Source of the DNA: Hyperoodon ampullatus
Lineage: Eukaryota > Chordata > Mammalia > Artiodactyla > Ziphiidae
Direction: 5' to 3'
Assembly: GCA_949752795.1 (NCBI GenBank)
Contig: OX457063.1
Span: forward strand, 73,353,771-73,417,770
Length of the DNA stretch: 64,000 nt
Shown: in pieces, positions 49,470-59,394 of the stretch
How positions within the stretch are numbered: position 1 is the first letter of the stretch
Layout: each line of letters opens with the position of its first letter
Notes under the pieces: model-generated
The model's input: the letters and a program-made list of their open reading frames with translations, nothing else
Databases searched by the model: none
Told to the model about the DNA's origin: nothing
Made by a program: the position numbers and the translations under genes

Positions 49470-50130
49470 TGATTTACATCCACAGGAAAACCTTCACACT
49501 GGTGATTAGAGCAGCTGTATTTATAATTGCCAAAACTTGGAAGCAACCATGATGTATTTCAGTAGGTGAGTAGAAAAATCAACTGTTGTACATTCAGACA
49601 ATGGAATATTATTCGGCACTAAAAACAATGAGCTATCAGTCCATGAAAAGAGATGGAAGAACTTTAAATGCTTATTACTAAGTGAAAGAAGCCAATCTGA
49701 AAGGCTACATAGTGTACTATTCCAGTTATATGACAGTCTGGAAAAGGCAAAACTATGGAGACACTAAAAAGATCAGCAGTTGCCAGTGGTTGGATGGGAA
49801 AAAGGATGAATAATCAGAGCACAGAAGATTTTTAGGGCAGTGAATATACCCTATATGATACCACAGTGGTGGATACATATCATTATACATCTGTCCAAAC
49901 TCATGAGATATACAACACTCAGAGTGAACTGTAATGTAAACTATGGGCTTTGAGCGGTTATGATGTGTCAATGTAGGTTCATCATTTGTAGTAAACATAC
50001 CACTTGGATGGGAGGTGTTGATAATTGGGGAGGTCATGCATGTGTGGGGGAAGAGCCTATATAGGAAATCTTTGTACCTTCCTCTCAATTTTGCTGTGGA
50101 CCTAAAACTGCTAAAAATAAGTTTAAAAAA
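49470..50130 (+). mobile_element. Old L1M LINE, ORF2 end and 3'UTR
   Basis: The sequence parallels 19,950-20,588: 'ataattgccaaaacttggaagcaacc', 'caatggaatattattcggcac', 'caattttgctgtggacctaaaactgct', then 'aaaaataagtttaaaaaa'. The same subfamily as the 19,260 element. The next base begins an L1 3'UTR scrap, so another element landed at its poly(A). Confidence 0.85.
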
Positions 50131-50152
50131 ATGTCATGAAGAACCTAGGGGT
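50131..50152 (+). mobile_element. Left part of the L1 tail that hosts the full-length L1
   Basis: The 22 bases 'atgtcatgaagaacctagggg' plus t are the start of an L1 3'UTR (compare 57,106-57,127). The same 3'UTR resumes at 57,438 beyond the full-length L1. The last 14 bases are the left target-site duplication. Confidence 0.85.
50139..50152 (+). repeat. Target-site duplication, left copy
   Basis: aagaacctaggggt directly precedes the first base of the L1 5'UTR. Its partner lies at 57,436-57,449, directly after the poly(A). Confidence 0.9.
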
Positions 50153-50164
50153 GAGAGCCGGAGG

Positions 50165-50174
50165 AAGATGGCGG
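50165..50174 (+). promoter_or_regulatory. YY1-like site at the L1 5' end
   Basis: aagatggcgg lies 13-22 bases from the start of the element. In human L1 a YY1 site in the same place sets the transcription start, so this is a conserved-looking arrangement. Binding here is inferred. Confidence 0.6.
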
Positions 50175-51040
50175 AAGAGTAAGACGCGGAGATCACCTTC
50201 CTCCCCACAGATACATCAGAAATTCATCTACACGTGGAACAACTCCAACAGAACACCTACTGAACGCTGACAGAAGACCTCAGACCCCCCAAAAGGCAAG
50301 AAACTCCCCACATACCTGGGTAGGTCAAAAGAAAAAAAGAATAAACAGAGACAATAGGATATGGACGGGACCTGCACCAGTGGGAGGGAGCCGTGAAGGA
50401 GGGAAGGTTTCTACACACTACAAGCCCCTTCGAGGGCGGAGACTGCAGGTGGCGGAGGGGGAAAGCTTCGGAGTAGCGGAGGAGAGCACAGCAACAGGGG
50501 TGTGGAGGGCAAAGCAGAGAGATTTTGGCACGGAGGATCGGTGCCCTCAGGCACACACCAGCCCGAGAGACTTGTCTGCTCGGCCGCCAGGGCGGGCGGG
50601 GCTGGGAGCTGAGGCTCGGGTATCGGCTTTCAGTCGGAGCGCAGGGAGAGGTCTGGGGCTGGCGGCAGGAAGAGAGCCTGAAGGGGTTAGTGCTAGCCCG
50701 GAGGGAGTCCGGGGAAAGGGTCTGGAGCTACCGGAGAGGCAAGAGACTTTTTTCCCTTTTGTTGCCTGGTGCGCGAGGAGAGGGCATTCCCCTCCCTCCC
50801 CTCTGCCTGAGTGAGCCAGAGCCCCCGAATCAGCGGCTCCTTTAAACCCGTCCTGTCTGAGCGAAGAACGGACGCCCTCCGGCGACCTACGCGCAGAGGC
50901 GGGGCCAGGTCCAAGGCTGAGACCCGGGAGCTGTGAGAGCAGAGACAGGGAAATCTCTCTGTGCAGCCTCCGAGGCAGCGGATTAAAGCTCCACGGTCCA
51001 TTAGATGTGCCCTGCGTCTGTGGAGTGCATGAATGGACAG

Positions 51041-51262
51041 CGAATCATCCCAAATTGAGGAAGTGGACCTTGAGGACAAGATTTAAGACTTTCCCCCCTT
51101 TTTTTTTCCTCTTTTTACAACGAATTATCTCAAATTAAGGAGGTGGACTTAGCAAGATTTCAGACTTTTCGCCCTTTTCCTCTTTTTACAACGAATTATC
51201 CCAAATCGAGGAGGTGGACTTGGAGAGCAAGATTTTTGATTTTTCCCCCTGCTCTCTTTTTG
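51041..51262 (+). repeat. Three tandem ~75-bp units in the L1 5'UTR
   Basis: Units begin 'cgaatcatcccaaattgagg' (51,041), 'cgaattatctcaaattaagg' (51,121) and 'cgaattatcccaaatcgagg' (51,192). Each continues with a g(a/g)agtggac-type phrase, a 'gacttt'/'gatttt' stretch and a pyrimidine block. Lengths are about 80, 71 and 71 bp. Confidence 0.85.
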
Positions 51263-51420
51263 TGAATGTGTATGTGTAATCTTCTGTGTAAGATTCTCTC
51301 TGTATAGCTTTGCTTCCACCATATGTCCCAGGGTTCTTTCGGTCCGTGTTTTTTTTCAATAATTACTTTTTAATTTTAATAACGCTACTATATTTCATAC
51401 TTTATTCTATTTTACTTTAC

Positions 51421-51790
51421 CTGCTCTTTCTTTTTTTCCTCCCTTCCCTTCCTCCCTCCCTCCCTCCGCTCATCCTTTCCTTCTTTCTTTTTCTTTCCTC
51501 CATCCCTCCCTCCCTCCCACCCTTCTTCTTTCCACTTTCTTTTTCTTTCCTTCCTCCCTCCCTCCTGTCTTTCTTTCTTTCTTTCCTTCCTCCCTCCCTC
51601 CCTCTCTTCTTCCATTCACTCTTCCTTTTGCTTTCATTCCTCCCTCCCTCCCTCCTTTCTTTCCTTTCTTTCCATCCTTCCTCCCTCCCTCCTTTCTTTC
51701 TTTCTTCCTTCCTTCCTTCCTTCCTTCCCTTCTTCCTTTCTTTCAATCTCTCTTTCTTTCTTCTACTAATTCTTTCTTTCTACTTTTTCT
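51421..51790 (+). repeat. Polypyrimidine (CCTT/CCCT) tract in the L1 5'UTR
   Basis: About 370 bp of almost pure C and T on the sense strand, in TTCC, CTTT and CCCT units. Apparent ORFs here on both strands are low-complexity artefacts. Confidence 0.95.
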
Positions 51791-52303
51791 CACTGTTATT
51801 CTGAGCCGGGTGGATGAAAGGCTCTTGGTGCCGCAGCCAGGAGTTAGTGCTGTGCCTCTGAAGTGGGAGAGCCAACTTCAGGACACGGGTCCACAAGAGA
51901 CCTCCCAGCTCCACATAATATCAAGCAGCGAAAATCTCCCAGGGATCTCCATCTCAACACCAGCACCCAGCTTCAGTCAACGACCAGCAAGCTACAGTGC
52001 TGGTCACCCTATGCCAAGCAACTAGCAAGGCAGGAACACAACCCCACCCATTAGCAGAGAGGATACCTAAAAACATAATAAGGCCACAGGCACCCCAAAA
52101 CACAGCACCAGACGTGGACCTGTCCACCAGAAAGACAAGATCGAGCTTCAACCACCAGAACACAGGCATTAGTCCCCCCCACCAGGAAGCCTACACAACC
52201 TACTGAAACAACCTTAGCCACGGGGGACAGACACCAAAAACAACGGGAACTACAAACCTGCAGCGTACAAAAAGGAGACCCCAAACACAGTAACATAAGC
52301 AAA

Positions 52304-53218
52304 ATGAGAAAGCAGAAAAACACACAGCAGGTGAAGGAGCAAGATAAAAACCTACCAGACCTAACAAATGAAGAGGTAATAGGCAGTCTACCTGAAAAAG
52401 AATTCAGAATAATGATAGTAAAGCTGATCCAAGATTCTATTTCCCAGATCCAAAATCTTGGAAATAGAATAGACAATATGCAAGAAACAGTTAACAAGGA
52501 CCTAGAAGAACTAAAGATGAATCAAGCATCGATTAAAAACACAATAAATGAAATGAAAAATACTCTAGATGGGATCAATAGCAGAATAACTGAGGCAGAA
52601 GAACGGATAAGTGAGGTGGAAGATAAAATAGTGGAAATAACTGATGCAGAGAAAAATAAAGAAAAAAGAATGAAAAGAACAGAGGACAGTCTCAGAGACC
52701 TCTGGGACAACATTAAACGTACCAACATTCGAATTATAGGGGTTCCAGAAGAAGAAGAGAAAAAGAAAGGGACTGAGAAAATATTTGAAGAGATTATAGT
52801 TGAAAACTTCCCTAATATGGGAAAGGAAATAGTTAATCAAGTCCAGGAGGCACAGAGAGTCCCATACAGAATAAATCCAAGAAGAAATACGCCAAGACAC
52901 ATATTAATCAAACTGTCAAAAATTAAACACAAAGAAATCATATTAAAAGCAGCAAGGGAAAAACAACAAATAACACACAAGGGAATCCCCATCAGGTTAA
53001 CAGCTGATCTCTCAGCAGAAACTCTACAAGCCAGAAGGGAGTGGCAGGACATAATGAAAGTGATGAAGGAGAGAAACCTGCAACCAAGATTACTCTACCC
53101 AGCAAGGATCTCATTCAGATTTGATGGAGAAATTAAAACGTTTACAGACAAGCAAAAGCTGAGAGAGTTCAGCACCACCAAACCAGCTTTACAACAAATG
53201 CTAAAGGAACTTCTCTAG
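52304..53218 (+). CDS. L1 ORF1p, RNA-binding chaperone, intact
   Basis: It encodes a 304-residue ORF1p, the trimeric RNA-binding nucleic-acid chaperone of L1 that coats L1 RNA in cis. The start is ATG with A at -3. Residues ~45-125 form heptad-rich coiled coil ([15 protein letters not shown]… EDKIVEI). An RRM-like domain follows at ~139-225, with NIRIIGVPE (141-149) and [13 protein letters not shown] (199-211). The C-terminal domain, ~226-295, includes [12 protein letters not shown] (236-247) and [12 protein letters not shown] (264-275). It is shorter than human ORF1p (338 aa), mainly at the N-terminus and coil. No frameshift or premature stop is seen. ORF2 follows 58 bp downstream in another frame. 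Confidence 0.97.
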   Translation: MRKQKNTQQVKEQDKNLPDLTNEEVIGSLPEKEFRIMIVKLIQDSISQIQNLGNRIDNMQETVNKDLEELKMNQASIKNTINEMKNTLDGINSRITEAEERISEVEDKIVEITDAEKNKEKRMKRTEDSLRDLWDNIKRTNIRIIGVPEEEEKKKGTEKIFEEIIVENFPNMGKEIVNQVQEAQRVPYRINPRRNTPRHILIKLSKIKHKEIILKAAREKQQITHKGIPIRLTADLSAETLQARREWQDIMKVMKERNLQPRLLYPARISFRFDGEIKTFTDKQKLREFSTTKPALQQMLKELL

Positions 53219-53276
53219 GCAAGAAACACAACAGAAGGACTATACCTACAATAACGAACCCAAAGCCATTAAGGAA

Positions 53277-56200
53277 ATGGGAATAGGAACATACATATCA
53301 ATAATTACCTTAAATGTAAATGGACTAAATGCTCCCACCAAAAGACACAGAGTGGCTGAATGGATACAAAAACAAGACCCATATATATGCTGTCTACAAG
53401 AGACCCACTTCAGACCTAGAGACACATACAGATTGAAAGTAAGGGGATGGAAAAAGATATTCCATGCAAATGGAAATCAAAAGAAAGCTGGAGTAGCAAT
53501 TCTTATATCAGACAAAATAGACTTTAAAATAAAGACTATTAGAAGAGACAAAGAAGGACACTACATAACGATAAAGGGATCGATCCAAGAAGAAGATATA
53601 ACAATTGTAAATATTTATGCACCCAACATAGGAGCACCTCAATACATAAGGCAAATACTAACAGCCATAAAAGGGGAAATCGACAGTAACACAATCATAG
53701 TAGGGGACTTTAACACCCCACTTTCACCAATGGACAGATCATCCAAAATGAAAATAAATAAGGAAACACAAGCTTTAAATGATACATTAAACAAGATGGA
53801 CTTAATTGATATTTATAGGACATTCCACCCAAAAACAACAGAATACACATTTTTCTCAAGTGCTCATGGAACATTCTCCAGGATAGATCATATCTTGGGT
53901 CACAAATCAAGCCTTGGTAAATTTAAGAAAATTGAAATTGTATCAAGTATCTTTTCCGACCACAATGCTATGAGACTAGACATCAATTACAGGAAAAGAT
54001 CTGTAAAAAATACAAACACATGGAGGCTAAACAATACACTACTCAATAATGAAGTGATCACTGAAGAAATCAAAGAGGAAATTAAGAAATACTTAGAAAC
54101 AAATGACAATGGAGACACGACGACCCAAAACCTATGGGACGCAGCAAAAGCAGTTCTAAGGGGGAAGTTTATAGCAATACAATCCCACCTTAAGAAACAG
54201 GAAACATTTCGAGTAAACAACCTGACCCTGCACCTAAAGCAATTAGAGAAAGAAGAACAAAAAACCCCCAAAGTTAGCAGAAGGAAAGAAATCATAAAGA
54301 TCAGATCAGAAATAAATGAAAAAGAAATGAAGGAAACGATAGCAAAGATCAACCAAACTAAAAGCTGGTTCTTTGAGAAGATAAGCAAAATTGACAAACC
54401 ATTAGCCAGACTCATCAAGAAAAGAAGGGAGAAGACTCAAATCAGTAGAATTAGAAATGAAAAAGGAGAAGTAACAACTGACACTGCAGAAATACAAAAG
54501 ATCATGAGAGATTACTATAAGCAACTCTATGCCAATAAAATGGACAACCTGGAAGAAATGGACAAATTCTTAGAAATGCACAACCTACCAAGACTGACTC
54601 AGGAAGAAATAGAAAATATGAATAGACCAATCACAAGCACTGAAATTGAAACTGTGATTAAAAATCTTCCATCAAACAAAAGCCCAGGACCAGATGGCTT
54701 CACAGGCGAATTCTATCAAACATTTAGAGAAGAGCTAACACCCATCCTTCTCAAACTCTTCCAAACAATATCAGAGGAAGGAACACTCCCAAACTCATTC
54801 TACGAGGCCACCATCACCTTGATACCAAAACCAGGCAAGGATGTCACAAAGAAAGAAAACTACAGGCCAATATCACTGATGAACATAGATGCAAAAATCC
54901 TCAACAAAATACTAGCAAACAGAATCCAACAGCACATTAAAAGGATCATACACCATGATCAAGTGGGGTTTATTCCAGGAATGCAAGGATTCTTCAATAT
55001 ACGCAAATCAATCAATGTGATACACCATATTAACAAGTTGAAGGAGAAAAACCATATGATCATCTCAATAGATGCAGAGAAAGCTTTCGACAAAATTCAA
55101 CACCCATTTATGATAAAAACCCTGCAGAAAGTAGGCATAGAGGGAACTTTCCTCAACATAATAAAGGCCATATATGACAAACCCACAGCCAACATTGTCC
55201 TCAATGGTGAAAAACTGAAACCATTTCCACTAAGATCAGGAACAAGACAAGGCTGCCCACTCTCACCACTCTTATTCAACATAGTTTTGGAAGTTTTAGC
55301 CACAGCAATCAGAGAAGAAAAGGAAATAAAAGGAATCCAAACTGGAAAAGAAGAAGTAAAGCTGTCACTGTTTGCAGATGACATGATACTATACATAGAG
55401 AATCCTAAAGATGCTACCGAAAAACTACTAGAGCTAATAAATGAATTTGGTAAAGTAGCAGGATACAAAATTAATGCACAGAAATCTCTGGCATTCCTGT
55501 ACACTAATGATGAAAAATCTGAAAATGAAATCAAGAAAACACTCCCATTTACCATTGCAACAAAAAGAATAAAATATCTAGGAATAAACCTACCTAAGGA
55601 GACAAAAGACCTGTATGCAGAAAATTATAAGACACTGATGAAAGAAATTAAAGATGATATAAATAGATGGAGAGATATACCATGCTCCTGGATTGGAAGA
55701 ATCAATATTGTGAAAATGACTCTACTACCCAAAGCAATCTACAGATTCAATGCAATCCCTATCAAACTACCACTGGCATTTTTCACAGAAGTAGAACAAA
55801 AAATTTCAAAATTTGTTTGGAAAAACAAAAGACCCCGAATAGCCAAAGCAATCTTGAGAACGAAAAACGGAGCTGGAGGAATCAGGCTGCCTGACTTCAG
55901 ACTATACTACAAAGCTACAGTAATTAAGACAGTGTGGTACTGGCATAAAAACAGAAAGATAGATCAGTGGATCAGGATAGAAAGCCCAGAGATAAACCCA
56001 CGCACATATGGCCAACTTATCTTTGATAAAGGAGGCAGGAATGTACAGTGGAGAAAGGACAGCCTCTTCAATAAGTGGTGCTGGGAAAACTGGACAGGGA
56101 CATGTAAAAGTATGAGATTAGATCATTCCCTAACACCATACACAAAAATAAGCTCAAAATGGATTAAAGACCTAAATGTAAGGCCAGAAACTATCAAACT

Positions 56201-57095
56201 CTTAGAGGAAAACATAGGTAGAACACTCTATGACATAAATCACAGCAAGATACTTTTGGACCCACCTCCTAGAGAAATGCAAATAAAAACAAAGATAAAC
56301 ACATGGGACCTAATGAAACTTCAAAGCTTTTGCACAGCAAAGGAAACCATAAACAAGACCAAAAGACAACCCTCAGAATGGGAGAAAATATTTGCAAATG
56401 AAGCAACTGACAAAGGATTAATCTCCAAAATTTATAAACAGCTCATGCAGCTCAATAGCAAAAAAACAAACAACCCAATCCAAAAATGGGCAGAAGACTT
56501 AAATAGGCATTTCTCCAAAGAAGATATACAGACTGCCAACAAACACATGAAAGAATGCTCAACATCATTAATCATTAGAGAAATGCAAATCAAAACTACA
56601 ATGAGATATCATCTCACACCAGTCAGAATGGCCATCATCAAGAAATCTAGAAACAATAAATGCTGGAGAGGGTGTGGAGAAAAGGGAACACTCTTGCACT
56701 GCTGGTGGGAATGTGAATTGGTACAACCACTATGGAGAACAGTATGGAGGTTCCTTAAAAAACTAAAAATAGAACTACCATATGACCCAGCAATCCCACT
56801 ACTAGGCATATACCCTGAGAAAACCATAATTCAAAAAGAGACATGTACCAAAATGTTCATTGCAGCTCTATTCACAATAGCCCGGAGCTGGAAACAACCT
56901 AAGTGTCCATCATCGGATGAATGGATAAAGAAGATGTGGCACATATATACAATGGAATATTACTCAGCCATAAAAAGAAACGAAACTGAGCTATTTGTAA
57001 TGAGGTGGATAGACCTAGAGTCTGTCATACAGAGTGAAGTAAGTCAGAAAGAGAAAGACAAATACCGTATGCTAACACATATATATGGAATTTAA
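53277..57095 (+). CDS. L1 ORF2p, endonuclease/reverse transcriptase, intact
   Basis: A 1272-residue ORF2p (human 1275) that nicks target DNA and primes cDNA synthesis from the 3' hydroxyl. The apurinic-type endonuclease (1-~240) has N13, E42, Y114, D144, N146, D204, S227, D228 and H229, all at the human position minus one. A Z-like linker is followed by the reverse transcriptase: motif A with D599 (SIDAEKAFD), [11 protein letters not shown], and FADD at 699-702 with both catalytic aspartates. The C-terminal cysteine zone CX3CX7HX4C lies at 1129-1147. The ATG at 53,277 gives the family-standard start. No internal stop or frameshift. It is probably translated by unconventional reinitiation, as known for L1. 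Older copies at 22,660 and 61,317 match its RT and C-terminal parts. Confidence 0.98.
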   Translation: MGIGTYISIITLNVNGLNAPTKRHRVAEWIQKQDPYICCLQETHFRPRDTYRLKVRGWKKIFHANGNQKKAGVAILISDKIDFKIKTIRRDKEGHYITIKGSIQEEDITIVNIYAPNIGAPQYIRQILTAIKGEIDSNTIIVGDFNTPLSPMDRSSKMKINKETQALNDTLNKMDLIDIYRTFHPKTTEYTFFSSAHGTFSRIDHILGHKSSLGKFKKIEIVSSIFSDHNAMRLDINYRKRSVKNTNTWRLNNTLLNNEVITEEIKEEIKKYLETNDNGDTTTQNLWDAAKAVLRGKFIAIQSHLKKQETFRVNNLTLHLKQLEKEEQKTPKVSRRKEIIKIRSEINEKEMKETIAKINQTKSWFFEKISKIDKPLARLIKKRREKTQISRIRNEKGEVTTDTAEIQKIMRDYYKQLYANKMDNLEEMDKFLEMHNLPRLTQEEIENMNRPITSTEIETVIKNLPSNKSPGPDGFTGEFYQTFREELTPILLKLFQTISEEGTLPNSFYEATITLIPKPGKDVTKKENYRPISLMNIDAKILNKILANRIQQHIKRIIHHDQVGFIPGMQGFFNIRKSINVIHHINKLKEKNHMIISIDAEKAFDKIQHPFMIKTLQKVGIEGTFLNIIKAIYDKPTANIVLNGEKLKPFPLRSGTRQGCPLSPLLFNIVLEVLATAIREEKEIKGIQTGKEEVKLSLFADDMILYIENPKDATEKLLELINEFGKVAGYKINAQKSLAFLYTNDEKSENEIKKTLPFTIATKRIKYLGINLPKETKDLYAENYKTLMKEIKDDINRWRDIPCSWIGRINIVKMTLLPKAIYRFNAIPIKLPLAFFTEVEQKISKFVWKNKRPRIAKAILRTKNGAGGIRLPDFRLYYKATVIKTVWYWHKNRKIDQWIRIESPEINPRTYGQLIFDKGGRNVQWRKDSLFNKWCWENWTGTCKSMRLDHSLTPYTKISSKWIKDLNVRPETIKLLEENIGRTLYDINHSKILLDPPPREMQIKTKINTWDLMKLQSFCTAKETINKTKRQPSEWEKIFANEATDKGLISKIYKQLMQLNSKKTNNPIQKWAEDLNRHFSKEDIQTANKHMKECSTSLIIREMQIKTTMRYHLTPVRMAIIKKSRNNKCWRGCGEKGTLLHCWWECELVQPLWRTVWRFLKKLKIELPYDPAIPLLGIYPEKTIIQKETCTKMFIAALFTIARSWKQPKCPSSDEWIKKMWHIYTMEYYSAIKRNETELFVMRWIDLESVIQSEVSQKEKDKYRMLTHIYGI

Positions 57096-57437
57096 AAAAA
57101 AAAAAAATGTCATGAAGAACCTAGGGGTAAAACGGGAATAAAGACACAGACCTACTTGAGAATGGACTTGAGGATATGGGGAAGGGGAAGGGTAAGCTGT
57201 GACAAAGGGAAAGAGAGGCATGGACATATATACACTACCAAACGTAAGGTAGATAGCTAGTGGGAAGCAGCCGCAGAGCACAGGGAGATCAGCTCGGTGC
57301 TTTGTGACCGCCTGGAGGGGTGGGAGGGGGAGGGTGGGAGGGAGGGAGATGCATGAGGGAGGGGATGTGGGAACAGATGTATATGTATGACTGATTCACT
57401 TTGTTATAAAGCAGAAACTAATAAAAAAAAAAAAAAA
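57096..57437 (+). other. L1 3'UTR and poly(A), early-ending
   Basis: It runs from an A-run just after the ORF2 stop to 'aagcagaaactaata' and 14 or more A. A G-rich stretch, with several runs of three or more G, lies at 57,314-57,349. It lacks the final ~40 nt ('caccattgtaaagcaattat' … 'ccaataaagat') seen in the tails at 25,330, 35,500 and 57,750. Confidence 0.85.
57314..57349 (+). other. G-quadruplex-prone tract in L1 3'UTR
   Basis: Successive runs of G3-G5 separated by single A or T bases. Counterparts occur at 57,640-57,664 and 35,394-35,425. Confidence 0.7.
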
Positions 57438-57775
57438 GAACCTAGGGGTAAGACAGGAATAAAGACACAGACCTACTAGAGAATGGACTTGAGGATATGG
57501 GGAGCAGGAAGGGTAAACTGTGACAAAGCGAGAGAGAGGCATGGACATATATACACTACCAAACGTAAGGTAGATAGATAGTGGGAAGCAGCCGCAGAGC
57601 ACAGGGAGATCAGCTCGGTGCTTTGTGTCCACCTAGAAGGGTGGGATAGGGTGGGAGGGAGGGAGACGCAAGAGGGAAGAGATATGGGAACATATGTATA
57701 TGTATAACTGATTCACTTTATTATAAAGCAGAAACTAACACACCATTGTAAAGCAATTATACTCCAATAAAGATT
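57438..57775 (+). mobile_element. Right part of the host L1 tail, plus right TSD
   Basis: It begins with the right duplication (gaacctaggggt; with two A of the tail, 57,436-57,449). It then continues the L1 3'UTR that was broken at 50,152, through 'gcaattatactccaataaag' to a short A-run near 57,775. It keeps the normal L1 3' terminus. Joined in order with 50,131-50,152 it is an ordinary 5'-truncated L1 tail of about 350 bp. Confidence 0.88.
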
Positions 57776-57779
57776 AAAA

Positions 57780-58237
57780 AAATGATTTACAAGTATACGT
57801 AAAATATTGCCAAAGTACATAAATTGGATGTAGGGAAGAGAGGTGAGGCAGTGGGAGTATAAAGGTGAAGACATTAAACACGATAACACTCTTCTTGGGA
57901 AAGGCCAGGCTACTGAGCCACGATAAACCATTAATTGGTCAGATGATCAAATTAGGCACTAAGGTATACAGGACAATTTCGGTTGGGAGTTGTCAGAAGG
58001 TTGACAGATGGGAGAAATCCAGCATGTGGGACCCAATCCCTCAAGAACTGTTTTAAATGAGAAATCATAGGGGGAAAGTCTTAAGACATGGGAAGACATC
58101 ATTAAGGGCTCTTAATTCTGAAATGAATGAAGCAGATGGGAAAAGAAAGCTAGCTAGCAAAGCAGGGACACAGTTTAGCAGGTGGGGAGGCACTAGAATG
58201 ATTTTGCAGAAAAGGCTCTGGTTCCTGTAACAGACTC
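57780..58237. other. Unassigned interval
   Basis: No repeat or gene recognised. Confidence 0.4.
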
Positions 58238-58450
58238 TTTTTTTTTTACCACGTTACACGATTTTATTACAATCTCCTCTTTCCTTCTAACAAAAACTTC
58301 ACTTCTAAGAAGTTTGTGCTCCACATAAGGCACAAAAATGCTCTGTAACATCAGTGTGACCACAGTGTGTGGGATTCCCTGGGGAAGCAGAGCCAGGACA
58401 GGGAAAAAAGAACCTGCAGAAGAGAACTTGTGATAAAAGCCCAAGTGATG
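58238..58450 (-). pseudogene. Possible processed retrocopy fragment
   Basis: The minus strand reads AATAAA ~18 bases before an A-run of about ten (plus-strand T-run 58,239-58,248), a genomically encoded poly(A). Upstream is ~200 bp of mixed-composition sequence, part of an open frame at 58,193-58,444. I do not recognise the source and found no target duplication. It may instead be an unrecognised SINE or LINE end. Confidence 0.3.
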
Positions 58451-58514
58451 CAGGGCCCTGAAGAGTTCAGCTCACTAACCTACAGGGGCAACTGAGAAAT
58501 TTCTCCCTGCTACC

Positions 58515-58960
58515 GCTGATTGTTGTGCCTCTTCTTACACTTTTTGGTATTCATAAACAATGTCATGATCTGGTCCCTGCTTACCTCTCTAGGCTTATTT
58601 CCTGAATTTTTCCTAACCTACTACATATGCCACATGCTCTCAAGTCTCTGTGCCTTTGTACACACTGTTCCTTCAGACTGGAATTACTTAATTCCCTTGA
58701 CATTCATGATAGCTGTTATTCAATCTTTATTACTTATCCTTAAAGTTATTTCTGCTGATATTTCCAAACTAACCAGATTCTTCTGTGGATATCTATTAGC
58801 TGCAGCATTTATCATTTATCTGTGTTAAAAATGCTGGGTTTTTGGCCTAAGAAACTTGATTTTAAAGACAGTGTCTTAGAAGTTTCCCAATCTTCACTTC
58901 TAGCACATAACACACTACCTATAACATAACATTTGTAGAATGAATAGTTGATAAATTCAT
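58515..58960 (+). repeat. L2 LINE 3' region
   Basis: Phrases 'atgatctggtccctgcttacctctctaggc', 'tctgtgcctttgtacacactgttcc' and 'agactggaattactta' match L2 (atgatctggcccctgcctacctctcc… cctttgcacatgctgttcc… tggaatgcc). It is the clearest L2 of the window. Confidence 0.85.
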
Positions 58961-59392
58961 CATGTCCTGTTTTATCATTTATTTTTGTTACAGTTTCATC
59001 TGGCTTTTACTGATTATACATTAAGATGCATGTATATATACACATATGCACACACCTAAAGCTCATTTGTTGCCCATATCCAAATTACAGTCTAATATGG
59101 ATTACTTCTTAGAAACTTTAAAGTACATGCTAATTTCATGCACACTAAGGAGTTTTGGGGACATTTCAGTCATGTGGGATAGCATTCTTGTATCTTGTCC
59201 TTCATGTCTGTGGCCAACATTGTCTGGGGACTATAGGCTACTGCCTACTTACTATATAGCAAATTATTGGGCCTACTCTCCAATCATTTTTGTTGCTGTT
59301 GTTGTTACTGCTGCAGGCACTACTTCATAGGGTCATGATTGAAAACAAATGACAATACTTTAGCAAAATTTATTTATTAAAAATTTCAACAA
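58961..59392. other. Unassigned interval
   Basis: It contains a small CA/TA run near 59,035. No gene recognised. Confidence 0.4.
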
Positions 59393-59394
59393 AA

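Larger units (their letters stand above)
50153..52303 (+). promoter_or_regulatory. L1 5'UTR with internal promoter region
   Basis: About 2.15 kb. It opens 'gagagccggaggaagatggc', with a YY1-like aagatggcgg at 50,165-50,174. A CpG-rich part covers 50,370-50,960. Three tandem copies of a ~71-80-bp unit lie at 51,041-51,262, and a pyrimidine tract at 51,421-51,790. The last part (51,800-52,303) is a more ordinary leader. In L1s this region carries an internal RNA polymerase II promoter; that role is inferred here from family knowledge. Confidence 0.85.
50153..57437 (+). mobile_element. Full-length intact LINE-1 retrotransposon
   Basis: A complete non-LTR retrotransposon of about 7.3 kb: 5'UTR 50,153-52,303, ORF1 52,304-53,218, a 58-bp gap, ORF2 53,277-57,095, 3'UTR to ~57,423 and poly(A) 57,424-57,437. 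A 14-bp target duplication flanks it. Both ORFs are open with no stop or frameshift, and the catalytic residues are present. It inserted into an older L1 3'UTR. Other L1 pieces in the window are truncated, inverted or decayed. By sequence alone it could be competent to move; whether it is expressed is unknown. It is GC-rich and CpG-rich in the first 800 bp, unlike the surrounding DNA. Confidence 0.97.

Noticed and set aside
50380..50814. 144-codon open frame in the L1 5'UTR, sense strand
   Set aside because: It begins with GTG, not ATG, and lies in the CpG-rich untranslated part. Stops are rare there because of GC content.
51310..51804. 164-codon Leu/Ser/Pro-rich ORF (+) and Lys/Arg/Glu-rich ORFs on the other strand
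   Set aside because: They lie in a polypyrimidine microsatellite of the L1 5'UTR, where C/T-only sequence cannot form stop codons. Composition alone explains them.
55097..55555. 152-codon antisense ORF within L1 ORF2, and similar antisense frames at 24,149-24,697 and 53,987-54,418
   Set aside because: These are shadows of the A-rich ORF2 coding strand; the same antisense frame recurs wherever the ORF2 sequence does.
57096..57775. Tandem duplication of the L1 3'UTR
   Set aside because: The target duplication at 50,139-50,152 and 57,436-57,449 shows that the second copy is the pre-existing host tail interrupted by the insertion.
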